A stretch of DNA of 64,000 bases, from positions 620,001-684,000 of the forward strand of contig ML991772.1 of the NCBI GenBank assembly GCA_010094025.1, read 5' to 3'. The notes beneath the pieces were generated by a model, which worked only from the letters and a program-made list of their open reading frames with translations, had not been told where the DNA came from and made no database searches. The stretch is from Viridothelium virens. Its lineage: Eukaryota; Ascomycota; Dothideomycetes; Trypetheliales; Trypetheliaceae. This document shows, piece by piece, positions 33,507 to 43,213 of the stretch (the stretch's first letter is position 1; every line of letters starts with the position of its first letter). The translations under genes were made by a program, and so were the position numbers.

Positions 33507-34180
33507 AACTGGGATCAAGAGACCGCAAGGCAGAGCTGGCCTATTGCGTGCTTCCGCAGATCCTAGCAGGCGATATCCACCATTTCATGGGATCTTTGCA
33601 CTGATGATGACTCATGGTTGCTTCGAGAGACGAGCACAACCAAAAGCAGGAGTAGGATTACGGCAGGTTTGCGCTGATGTCTTCGGAAAGTTCTGTATTC
33701 CATGTAGGGCTGAGTAGACCGTACAAGATGGTCGCGTGTTGTCAACTCCATTGAGAACGCCGCAAGCTTGGTAACAGATCGAGCTTAAAGAGCGCCTCAT
33801 CTTTACACCCTACATTAATTGTCCTTAGTTACAGAGCGGTGGGGTAAGTAACAGTGAATTCTATGTTAAATTTCTTTGCTTTAGTCCACAGGCATCAAGC
33901 CTGCCAGTCTTTCTCATGATAGTGGTAGGAAAGAGCTGAGTAACTATACTTACATTTTGCTTCTAGAGGCTATTTTTCACAAAGGAATCGACTTTAGTAA
34001 CGACCCGTGTCTCGTAGGTGTCCATGTCTTGAACGCTGTTTGCGATGGTACGCATTCACTTACATCTATTCCTCTGCGCCTTATCTCTTTTACTATCCCA
34101 TCATAAAAGTCCCGGTTTTGTCAAGTCTCTCCTACCCTTTCATGATCACTTGACCCTCGCTCATTCTTGCGCTATCAACA
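33507..34180. other. Intergenic region, 670 bp
   Basis: No gene recognised. The last about 100 bases are pyrimidine-rich and lead into the short-chain dehydrogenase start. Confidence 0.55.
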
Positions 34181-35331
34181 ATGGCGTACCTGTCTGTTCC
34201 TCGTTTTCTTAGTCGCCGTGTCGCTATGAGATCGATCGCCATGCCTGCAAGGCTTACCTTCTCTACTCCGCCAAGCCTTCATGATAGAAAGGTTATCGAG
34301 GTTGTCTCCTACGACCACGAAAATCGTCGACGAGAGAGATTGACGGTGAAAGATAGCGACAATATCAAGGCGCCGTCCCGCGATGCGGTTCCGACAGACC
34401 TCCAAGTACGATACACAGCTTGCCGCTGGTCTCCACCCAACATTGCAGAGCTTCACACTCGAGGGGAAGATCGCGGTGGTCACTGGGTGAGTCAGAAAAG
34501 ATTGGCTAAAGAGCCTAGAACTGACCAAAAGTCTCAGCGGTGCTCGTGGCTTGGGGTATAGTATGGCACAGGGCCTTCTTGAGTCGGGCATCTCCGGGCT
34601 GGTCATCATGGATCGGAACCGAGAGCTTGGAGAAGAAGCTGTAGTAGCTCTGTCTGCGGAGACTGATATCGACATCCGCTTCTACAAGGTCGACGTGCGT
34701 GATGAGGCATCAACGAAGGAGGCCATCAGCAATGCCGTCTCCCATTTTGGCACCCCACACATCTTGGTCAATTCAGCCGGTATAGCTGAGTGAGCTCTCT
34801 GTCCACTCAGTCTGTCTTTGTTCACTTTGTTCTGATGCTCCGGTTCTTAACAGATCGAATATCAAAGCGGAGGAATATGACATCGATAAGTTCAATCACC
34901 AGATAGGAACCAATCTTGGAGGCACATTTGTCATAGCAAAGACTGTCGGCAAGGCAATGATCGAAGCGAAAATCAGTGGTTCCATGATCTTCATCGCCTC
35001 TATGTCCGGCTCGATCGTCAACTATCCTCAGAATCAGTGTAGTTACAACGCTTCTAAGGCGGGAGTTATTCAACTTGCGAAGAACCTTGTAGCAGAACGG
35101 GCGAGGTATAATATTCGCGTCAACGCCATCACCCCAGGATACATGGATACGGCTTTGAATCGCACCAAGGACCTCACGGCTCAAAAAGAAATGTGGATCG
35201 CTCAGACTCCACAAAAGCGTCTCGGAAGAGTGGACGGGCTGAATGGATTGGCTGTATTCCTTGCTTCTGATGCTTCGTCCTTCATGGCTGGGGCCAACAT
35301 TGCAATTGACGGAGGATGCATCGCCTGGTAG
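34181..35331 (+). CDS. Short-chain dehydrogenase/reductase with possible N-terminal presequence
   Basis: Four exons, 34181-34345, 34398-34486, 34538-34789 and 34854-35331; 327 residues. Exon 1 gives a basic, Ser/Arg-rich N-terminus (RFLSRRVAMRSIAMPARL) that could target mitochondria. Its 52-bp intron is my inference, since it joins in phase to KYDTQLAAGLHPTLQSFTLE; an alternative is a start at ATG 34383 without exon 1. The Rossmann motif TGGARGLG forms across intron 2. VNSAGIAE stands for NNAG. The catalytic triad is Ser in IASMSGS with YNASK. The end reads GANIAIDGG. It resembles the fungal sorbose reductase/D-arabinitol dehydrogenase subgroup. It is downstream of the transporter and may handle an aldehyde or alcohol released by the oxygenases. 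Confidence 0.88.
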
Positions 35332-35894
35332 CTGAACGGTCTCGGGGCACGGTTTGTGAGCCCATCTAATGTGGATAGACGTGAAGCCGAAAGTAAGGAG
35401 GAATCGTGACTGATATAGAAAGACGGAATGTTCGGACAGCAGGATTGTGACTGTCTTCATGGATGTGAATCCTGAGGTGGCAAAGGCATAGAGACATGCA
35501 CAACAAGAACGTGTTGCTGACTTGGCTACCATCGATCTGAAACACAGTGAAGTGACCCTGCAAGCATACGGTGCACGACAGCACCACAGATACGCGAGCG
35601 TAATCTCCCGTGCATCTACTTTGTGGAACCAGGTTTCGTCACCGCTGATATAGCGCATTCCCAAGTTCCACAGAGTTTGGGAATGCCAACCCTTCCTGTT
35701 GCTTGGGACCTGGCTAATTTCCCAAAACTGCATGCATGCAATACTTGAAAACTTGCTTTCTCACGTTACGTGCTCAACACTAGCCACTCATTAGACACAT
35801 CCTCTCGGACTTTTGCGCTTTAAATTTCAGTCTTTCCTTTCATTGAGAATCTGCACTGCTCAGCTCCCTATGAGACTCGTTTGCTGAAACGGCC
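35332..35894. other. Intergenic region, 560 bp
   Basis: No gene recognised; stops in all frames over most of the length. Includes the promoter of the aspartic protease. Confidence 0.55.
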
Positions 35895-37446
35895 ATGGCT
35901 CTCATTTTCACCGTACTTTTCATTGTATGCTCTTTCTTTGCCACCTCGGTGATATCTCATCCCACTTCGGAGGAAGGGAACAGAAAGATGGCCATGAGAT
36001 CTTGTTCGTTGCTTCAAATGACATCCAAGATGCCTCGGTTCTGCTGACCCCACAAATATTGTCAGCATCAGCTCAATCCCAATCAAATGCCAAAGCACCA
36101 ATTAGTTTGCCTCTCACAAAGATATCCGCCAAGTCCATCAGCCACTCAGTCCTTCGCAGGATCAACTCGGTAGACACTTCTGGGGAACCTGTAAATCTCT
36201 TTTGCTTGTATTGCTTAGAAACACCACTAACGAAAGCCTGGTTCACAGAACAGCACGATCCCAATCACCAGCGCCGTAGAGGGTCAGGTCTTCCTTGCTC
36301 CGATCGCGTTTGCTGATGAACCGTTTCTCGTTGTCATCGACACTGGTAGCTCCGACACATGGGTCGTCCGCCAACGATTTGCTTGCATTTCCATCACGAC
36401 TGGCCTGCGCGAGGGGCAAGATCAATGTGCCTTCGGGCCCCAGTACGTCGCCTCTTCGTCCTTCACCGAAATTCCCGATCAAAACTTCAATGTCAGCTAC
36501 GGTGATGGTGAAGTCTTGATAGGCATCGTCGGCTATGAAGAAGTCTGTCTGGGAAATGTGACAGTGCCCTCACAAGAGGTGGGATTGGTAGATATCGCAG
36601 CCTGGAACGGAGATGGGAAGTCCAGTGGAATCCTTGGGCTGGCTTATCCGAGTCTGACGAGTGCATATGCTGGTGATGAGCAGGATTCTGAGCAAGATTC
36701 GGTTGAGGAAGAATACGAGCCCATATTCATACGTATGATCACCCACGGTTTGATTGAGCAGCAAATCTTTACTTTAGCAATATCAAGAGATGAGAGCAGT
36801 GGAGGTATCCTGACGCTGGGTGGGTTGCCAGACCCGAGAGATGTCGTCTACGGGGACGACTTCGCAACAGTGCCGATCGAGGTGCTGGGTTCGCCTCAGA
36901 TGAACGGGAGCTCACGATTCGACCCCGACTACACGTTTTACACTATTAGCATCGACGGATTTCCAAATCCAAACGCCTCGTCTAGGTAAGATCAACGAAT
37001 TAAGCCTCATGAGTAGCTAAGATAATGGGCTGATTCGTTTCACTAGTTTTGCGCCTAGTCCTCAAGAGTCGCCGCATTCTCGATGGCCAAATGTTACCAA
37101 CATCCAAGCAGTCATCGATAGTGGTACCACACTCATATACCTTCCCTATCCAGTGACGAAAGCCATCAATAGCCTGTTCGGTTCTCAAGCAAACTACGAC
37201 CCCACTGTTGATACCTGGTTCGTTGATTGCAATGCAACAGCGCCATCTTGGAGCCTCACGATCGGGGGCCAGAACTTCAATATCAACCCATTAGACATGA
37301 TCATACAAGGTCTGGACGGTTCGTGCGTGAGTGGCGTACAAGATGCTTTCAACGGCTTTAGCATTCTCGGAGACGTATTCTTGAAGACCGTCCTGGCGGT
37401 ATTCGACTTGGGAAATGCGGAGATGAGGTTTGCAACGAGGCAATGA
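35895..37446 (+). CDS. Secreted pepsin-type aspartic protease (A1 family)
   Basis: The body is clear: propeptide-like SLPLTKISAKSISHSVLRR, then after an intron (36191-36248) NSTIPITSAVEGQVFLAPIA, first catalytic motif VVIDTGSSDTWVV (Asp near 36337), flap region with SYGDG, ILGLAYPSL, then after an intron (36986-37046) the second motif AVIDSGTTLIYLP (near 37115), and the final ILGDVFLKTVLAVFDL, the A1 C-terminal hallmark. A paired cysteine loop (VDCNATAPS to GSCVSGV) is present. The 5' end is uncertain. ATG 35895 starts a fine signal peptide (MALIFTVLFIVCSFFATSVI), but its frame is not that of the propeptide, so one more small intron between about 35925 and 36065 is required and I could not fix it. 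The product is likely extracellular or vacuolar. It borders the catabolic cluster but has no obvious part in it. Confidence 0.85.
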
Positions 37447-37874
37447 GTAAATGTTCGATATGATGATTTTTCTTTTATTTGCTGTTCATGTTGCTATTTG
37501 TTGCTGCCGAAATCGAAAGTGTGCAGTACTTGAAGCTGGCTCTCGCATGATCTGACGGCTTGAACGACAGGTATGAGGCAGTATGTTGATACCATTGAAC
37601 AACAGTCCGAATGCAAGATTTCAGTGCAACGAATCCGTTTGTAGTGTTGGTGTCTGAACGAGGGTTTGCATTTGCCATCGATCCACGTCGACGATGCACG
37701 GATCCTTTAACACATTCCCTATGAAAGTAATGTATTGAATGGCTTCGAAGTATTGCGGACTGTAGGGTGACTCATGATTCGGATTCTCCGTGGGAAGAGT
37801 GATGATGGGGATGTCACACGGACGGCAACATCCCCTTTTCCCAACGAGAAGCCATAGTCGAGCCCAGACCCAAC
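37447..37874. other. Intergenic region between converging genes
   Basis: 428 bp, shared 3' flank of the protease and the ZNF830-like gene. No gene recognised. Confidence 0.55.
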
Positions 37875-38774
37875 TCATCCTACTCTCATATGCCAACCGT
37901 CCCATTCATCATCGTACTCATCATCATCTGAATCCGCCTCATTATCTTCTCCAGGTGAGACTTCCTTTGAGGCTCGCTCTGCGGCAGCTCTTGCATTCTC
38001 TTCCCGTCCTATCCTTAGAGCCTCCCTTTTCTCTTTAAGATTTTTGAGCCGCTCGTCATAGCTTTCCATTTCATCAAGCTCTTCTTCTAGTTGTCGAGCC
38101 GCGTCCTCTTTCTCGGCCTCCAACTCCTCTGCTCGCCGCTCCCGCTGGGTATTGGCTTCCTCCCTGGCCTGAGCTGCGATCTCTTCTGCAGACATCGGCG
38201 CTGCTTCGATGGTAGCCGTGGCATTAAGCGCTGACACCGGAGCGGGTTCTTTGGGAGGTGTAGCGACTTCGCGTTCGAATGCTGCCCATTCAGCTTCGTC
38301 TACTCCGTTTGGCGCCGTTTGTTCTACGGTCGTGGCAGGCCCAGTTCCAGAGACGGCAGCTGTTCGCTGAGCGGCAGAAACAACATCTATCTCCTGACCA
38401 TCTTCTTGAGAGGGTTGATTGTCGGATGTGACAGCAGGAGCTAGGTGTACTTCTGACTCTAATACTTCGGTCTCTAACTTTTCATCCGATCGATCTTGGA
38501 GCTCCTCAGGTCGAGATTTCTTGCGTTCGCTCTCCTCTTCATCCGCAGCCTTGCGCTTTTTATTACTCGGTGCCGGAATCGCATTGTCCCTCTTTCGCTG
38601 CGCCTGAAGCTTGTGGGGTTTGGACTGAATATGTTTTGGCCATAGAGCATCGGATTTGATGGGTAGTTCGCAGACTTTACACATGAGCATTCCTCCCGGA
38701 GTATAATGGGCATCCTCGTGGTCGATGTGTCGCGCCGTGCGCTCAGCGCGTAGCATGGAGCGCACGTCCGCCAT
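37875..38774 (-). CDS. ZNF830/CCDC16-like zinc-finger coiled-coil protein
   Basis: Intronless, 299 residues. A single C2H2-type finger lies at about residues 32-55 (CKVCELPIKSDALWPKHIQS, with the second His in KPHK), a form used by ZNF830/CCDC16-type proteins linked to pre-mRNA splicing and genome stability. A basic nuclear-localisation-like stretch NKKRKAADEEESERKKSR follows. The second half is a charged coiled coil (about 195-265) preceded by DEAEWAAFEREV, which also recurs in that family. The tail is acidic, with an Asp/Glu run ending DEWDGWHMRVG. Probably nuclear. It is divergent from the Bye1-like gene, 733 bp apart. Confidence 0.85.
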   Translation of the reverse strand: MADVRSMLRAERTARHIDHEDAHYTPGGMLMCKVCELPIKSDALWPKHIQSKPHKLQAQRKRDNAIPAPSNKKRKAADEEESERKKSRPEELQDRSDEKLETEVLESEVHLAPAVTSDNQPSQEDGQEIDVVSAAQRTAAVSGTGPATTVEQTAPNGVDEAEWAAFEREVATPPKEPAPVSALNATATIEAAPMSAEEIAAQAREEANTQRERRAEELEAEKEDAARQLEEELDEMESYDERLKNLKEKREALRIGREENARAAAERASKEVSPGEDNEADSDDDEYDDEWDGWHMRVG

Positions 38775-39507
38775 CTTAGTAGTGGGTTGTAGAAGAGAAT
38801 GCCAGATCCTCTGTAGAATTTCTGCCTGATATCAGCAAGGCATATAGGGCAAACGCACGTCTAGCAATAGCTCCTGACCCTTTGATGTGCTGGTTACTAT
38901 GCCATATGAAGGTAGCTCTGAAGTGCTCCGTACCGTGGCGCGGTACCTTTGGAAGTACTGTAAGTCCGCGAAGCAAGATACACCGAGGGTTGCTTCCCGA
39001 AGTAGACTAGCCTTGACGTGATGGACACATCACGTGACCATTCGGCATTCCAAAGAGATTTGCGCCTCCACCTCCACTTTTGTGCCCTCCTCATTTCTGC
39101 CTGCACCACCATCTCTCCGCACCGCGACTCGACAGCCAATTCGCGGTTACGCGTACTGACCAGCTTTCTTCAGCTTCTGAAGGCCTTTTGACTTCTCAGC
39201 ACATTCTTGCCGGAAAGGGCGGGTGGTGGATGTTCGACGCGTGCTGTGGCGTCATCCCACAACAGAGCTTAGGATCACGGCTATCAGTGGGATCTCCAGG
39301 CGCAACTCAGCTTGCCATAAGAAGCGCTTGGAGGGTGGAGAATTTGCGTCCGTTTGGCTGTGATAGCTCTACCTACAACTTCATTCAGTATCGCACTCGC
39401 CATTCTCTGTCTGTAGTAGCAACCTCTGTAGCCTTGAGAGCGCGCCGTGTCTGCAATCTGATATATTCGCCACCTGCGTGACAAAGCCCTTTACATTACA
39501 AAAAAGG
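38775..39507. promoter_or_regulatory. Divergent promoter with CACGTG palindrome
   Basis: 733 bp between the start codons of two nuclear-protein genes. TCACGTGA core lies within ATCACGTGAC at 39029-39038, a bHLH (E-box/Cbf1-type) site by sequence. No TATA box is seen. Confidence 0.55.
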
Positions 39508-42186
39508 ATGGCTGGTAAGCAACGCGTCAATCCACATCCATGGTGCCCACCATATCCTCCAGACCTTACGGCACCATGGCTGCCACAGAAACCACTGACA
39601 TGTATTCTATCCACAGACGAGCCGCGTCGATCTGGTCGAGCGACCAAAGGCCAGCACACGAAGAATCAAGAAGCTCCCGAGGCTCCTGCGAAACCAAAAG
39701 GAAAGAAAGGCAAATCCAAAACTGCCAAACAAGCTTCGACTGAACCTACACCTGAGGAGGATGGCGAAGAAGACAACTCCGTTATTAGATGCCTTTGTGG
39801 TGCAGAAGAAGATGAGGGAGGATACCGGATGATATGTTGTGATGGTTGCGAAGTATGGCAACACAATATTTGCATGGGACTGCCAGAGGAAGAACATTTG
39901 CAGCCTGACAGTTACTATTGTGAACAATGCCGTCCACAAAACCACAAAGAGCTCTTAGCTGCAATGTCTCGCGGCGAGAAGCCTTGGGAAGACAGGATGC
40001 GCGAGCATGAGGAGCAGGAGAAAAAGGCTAAGCGTAGTCGTGGTAAAAAGGGCAAGGGTGGAGCTAGGCAGGCTCGATCAAGCCAAGCTGGTTCAGAAGC
40101 AGTTGATGAGTCTCAACTCCCTGTGACTCCCGCCGTCGAGAAGCAAGAAGATAGCAAGAAGCGCAAATTCTCGGAGGTTGAAGGTGGACATGAAAAACCA
40201 GCGGTATGTGGAGCTCATTGCCTCTCGAGCGTATCTCAGAACATTGCAGCTGACTGTACGAAGGATGTTCCTGAGCGCTCAGTACGCAAAACTTCCGAAG
40301 CCACCAAGGAGTCGCGTCGGCGATCCTCTGGGATCAAAGCGGAATCTCCTACAGTGCCACAGCATGACCAGCCAGATGTTCAGACTCCGTTGGTACAGGA
40401 AGTAAAGCAATTGCCAAAAGATCGAAGGGCTGTAGGCGACGCCCTTCTGAAAGTTATTGCAGATCAAATTCGTCAAGCATCCCGACAAGGCACTTACAGA
40501 ATTCCAGATGGCCAGACAGCGGACTCTTTGGGAAATCACCACGCTTTACGTATAGAATACGCCTTGTTCATGAACCATTGCGGAACGTCATCGGGTCCAA
40601 CTCAAGCGTATAAGAACCAGTTTCGAGAAATCAACGCAAATCTCAAGCGCAATCCCATACTGCTTAGCAGACTCCTACAAGGCTCCCTCACACCAGATGA
40701 GCTTTCGACGATGTCCTCGTCGGACATGGCGACTGAAGAGAGGCAAAAGGAGATGGCTGCAATCAAGGAGCAAAATGAAAAGCAGGCAACGCTGGTGGAA
40801 GAACAGAAGCCTCGCATGCGCAAAACGCACAAAGGTGATGAGCTAATCGAAGACGACAGGCCAACGGACACTATATATGCTCCTCCCCCACCAGCGCGAC
40901 GAAATACAGAAGATGTCGCAATGGGTAACATTTCAGACAGTCAATTTAGTCCTACAGGGACAGCACATCAGGATCTGGCCTCACAGGGACCAACGTCAAT
41001 CGACACCACGGCGGCGGCTCAGCAGCGGAGGGATTCTTCAAATTTCAATATCAACAACGTCTGGTCGAGCGTCCAATCTCCCACCGAGCAATCTCGTCTA
41101 CTCAACCAACCGCCACGACGCCGCAGCTCTGGTATTCCCAAACCGCAATCCAATGGGAGTCCGCAGGCTATCCAGCAATCTGTAGATGACCCAGAGATCG
41201 ATCGCATGCTTCGTGATGAGCCAGACGATGAAGCGTATTCTCCTGCTGATACTTCGGGCCCGACCGGTCTATGGCGTGGCGACGTGCACATGAATTCTAT
41301 TGCACGCTTTCCCGCCATTGGTATACACGCAGCGGGTGCCGAGCTCTCCGAGTATCATGGTTACACTTCGCTCCTACCGCAGTCACTCGAGGTAGATGGC
41401 AGACTAGCCAAGGAGATTGCCGATAATTACCTCTGCGGCTTGCAACATAGCAAGACCAGCGACGTATCCGTCCTAAGTCTCAACCTCGCAAGTCACGATC
41501 CCGCCCTGAAAGCAGAATTCGACAAGCTCTTCGACTACTTCCACGAGCGCGGCCGATACGCGGTCGTCGGCAAGCCCGGGCACGACGTCGTCAAGGACAT
41601 CTACATCTCGCCCGTCGACGCCGGCATGAACACCCTCCCCCCCCACGTCACCCTCCTCGAAGTCAACAACCTCGAGCAGCCCGTCCCCAGCCGCATGCTG
41701 CTCGTCACCATCGTCGTGAAGCGTGTCGACGTCGCCCAAACCCCTTCGTCCACCCACCACCCCGGCGAAGCCAGCCCCATCAACGCCGCACCACCCAGCT
41801 CCACACCCCAAGCCACCTCTGGGGCACCCCAAACTGGCCTCGGCCTCACCACGGGACCAACACCGCCCGTCTATGGCGCCCCTATCGCCCCTGGCGCCGC
41901 GCCTCAGCAACCAGCTGGCGTGCCCCAGGCGACGGTGCCAGCAGCACCGCAGCAGCCGCCGCCACCCTACCCGCTCGCGACGGTCGGCGAGGAGCGCGCC
42001 TATCGCGTGCTCGGACCGGAGCTGTTCCAGGTGCCGGTGGTAGTGAATCTGCTGGTTGTGCGGCCGGAGATCAGCGAGGAGCAGCTGGTGAATCTGAAAG
42101 ATGTGCTGGAGAAGAATCCGGAGACGAGGGAGAGTATCGAGGCGCTGGGGGCGGTGCTCAGGGCGAAGAATGCGGTGGATGGGTAG
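39508..42186 (+). CDS. Bye1-like transcription elongation regulator (PHD, TFIIS-M, SPOC)
   Basis: Nuclear factor binding RNA polymerase II. The domain order is diagnostic: PHD finger at about residues 60-115 ([35 protein letters not shown]), basic linker, TFIIS central domain at about 243-360 ([15 protein letters not shown] through [20 protein letters not shown]) and SPOC domain at about 533-690 ([16 protein letters not shown] to [12 protein letters not shown]). Pro/Ala-rich and polar linkers separate them. The start is a 7-base exon, ATGGCTG (39508-39514); after a 102-bp intron it continues [16 protein letters not shown]. Reading through without this intron gives an unrelated proline-rich start. 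A second intron at 40204-40263 (60 bp, GTATGT donor) has no stop and keeps the frame if retained. With both removed the protein has 838 residues. The 3' end flips from C-rich to G-rich near 41980. Confidence 0.9.
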   Translation: MAGKQRVNPHPWCPPYPPDLTAPWLPQKPLTCILSTDEPRRSGRATKGQHTKNQEAPEAPAKPKGKKGKSKTAKQASTEPTPEEDGEEDNSVIRCLCGAEEDEGGYRMICCDGCEVWQHNICMGLPEEEHLQPDSYYCEQCRPQNHKELLAAMSRGEKPWEDRMREHEEQEKKAKRSRGKKGKGGARQARSSQAGSEAVDESQLPVTPAVEKQEDSKKRKFSEVEGGHEKPAVCGAHCLSSVSQNIAADCTKDVPERSVRKTSEATKESRRRSSGIKAESPTVPQHDQPDVQTPLVQEVKQLPKDRRAVGDALLKVIADQIRQASRQGTYRIPDGQTADSLGNHHALRIEYALFMNHCGTSSGPTQAYKNQFREINANLKRNPILLSRLLQGSLTPDELSTMSSSDMATEERQKEMAAIKEQNEKQATLVEEQKPRMRKTHKGDELIEDDRPTDTIYAPPPPARRNTEDVAMGNISDSQFSPTGTAHQDLASQGPTSIDTTAAAQQRRDSSNFNINNVWSSVQSPTEQSRLLNQPPRRRSSGIPKPQSNGSPQAIQQSVDDPEIDRMLRDEPDDEAYSPADTSGPTGLWRGDVHMNSIARFPAIGIHAAGAELSEYHGYTSLLPQSLEVDGRLAKEIADNYLCGLQHSKTSDVSVLSLNLASHDPALKAEFDKLFDYFHERGRYAVVGKPGHDVVKDIYISPVDAGMNTLPPHVTLLEVNNLEQPVPSRMLLVTIVVKRVDVAQTPSSTHHPGEASPINAAPPSSTPQATSGAPQTGLGLTTGPTPPVYGAPIAPGAAPQQPAGVPQATVPAAPQQPPPPYPLATVGEERAYRVLGPELFQVPVVVNLLVVRPEISEEQLVNLKDVLEKNPETRESIEALGAVLRAKNAVDG

Positions 42187-43213
42187 GAGTTGTTGAGAAT
42201 GTAGGAGATCTGGGAGCTTTTCTGGGGGAAAGGAGTGGATGGAGGAAAGGAGAGGGGAGTGTTGATTACGGTGTAGGGAGGAAGTTGACGATGAAAATGG
42301 GGGAATGGTGGCATGCGAATTTTTACTGGAGTTTAGGTGTAGGTCGTGATGGTGCAAGATGGATGGCTCTCAGCTTGATGGGGTTCACTGGGAATGGAGA
42401 TACCACTTTGATGGAAGGTGGCCTCGTTCTCCATTTCAGATACCCAACCACTTTGCTTAAAGTTAATCTATATTACTTTCGCTTATACATGTCGTCTACA
42501 ATGTCTGACAATGTGTTTGGAGCAATAATTTTGCTTGTCAAGTCAAAGAGCTGAAGAGTCGTTGTGATTGGTGGAGCTTGTTGGATGGATTGACTTTATC
42601 TAGCAAAAACAACGTGAGATGCCTTTTTGAGTAATCGCAATTTTTCCGTTTACCCCACAGATCTGGATCGGTGGCTCATCTGTCAGATCTGTCAGATTAT
42701 CCAAGACAGTGGGAGTTGGCACCGTGGCTCCCGCCCTTCCGCTTGGCCCAAGCTTGAGATTCGTAGCATCTCATACCAGGACCTTGAGGGTGTACAAACT
42801 TTCAGATATCATATTACCGTAAAAGGAAAAAAATTGGCGACAACATCAACATCGAATTTTGCAACTATTTTTCTCGGAAATGGTGCTGGAGAACCATGAA
42901 TCCGTGCACTCGACCAGGCTACGATATGATTGGATGGAAGGAACGGCATCGCGGCTCCATAGTGCAAAATTTTAATGCCGAGTTATTCCCACGTTCTCAT
43001 TGTTTTGAAGACGAACAGAATGACGTCCATCGTGGTTCTCTCTCATCATGACTAATTATCGGTGAACATTGCCCAACTTCTGCTGAATCTGGCTGCTACC
43101 ATCAGGAATTGCTTCTTCACCCTTTCCTTTCTTGAGTGAGCCATCAGTATTGGGCCAAGCCTTCATTCGCCTAGATAGGAAATTTTTTCCGTTTGGGTGG
43201 CGAGTCTAGAAAT
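42187..43213. other. Intergenic region, 1 kb
   Basis: No gene recognised. The first 100 bases continue the G-rich, purine-rich composition of the end of the Bye1-like gene. A 9-bp direct repeat ATCTGTCAG occurs twice in tandem near 42677-42695. Confidence 0.55.

Noticed and set aside
34822-35733. 303-codon minus-strand frame
   Set aside because: Antisense to the last exon of the short-chain dehydrogenase and its 3' flank; no recognisable domain or codon pattern.
41473-42357. Long minus-strand open frame antisense to the Bye1-like gene
   Set aside because: It mirrors the GC-rich third positions of the real gene, is His/Arg/Leu-rich without domains, and its start lies beyond the coding end of the sense gene.
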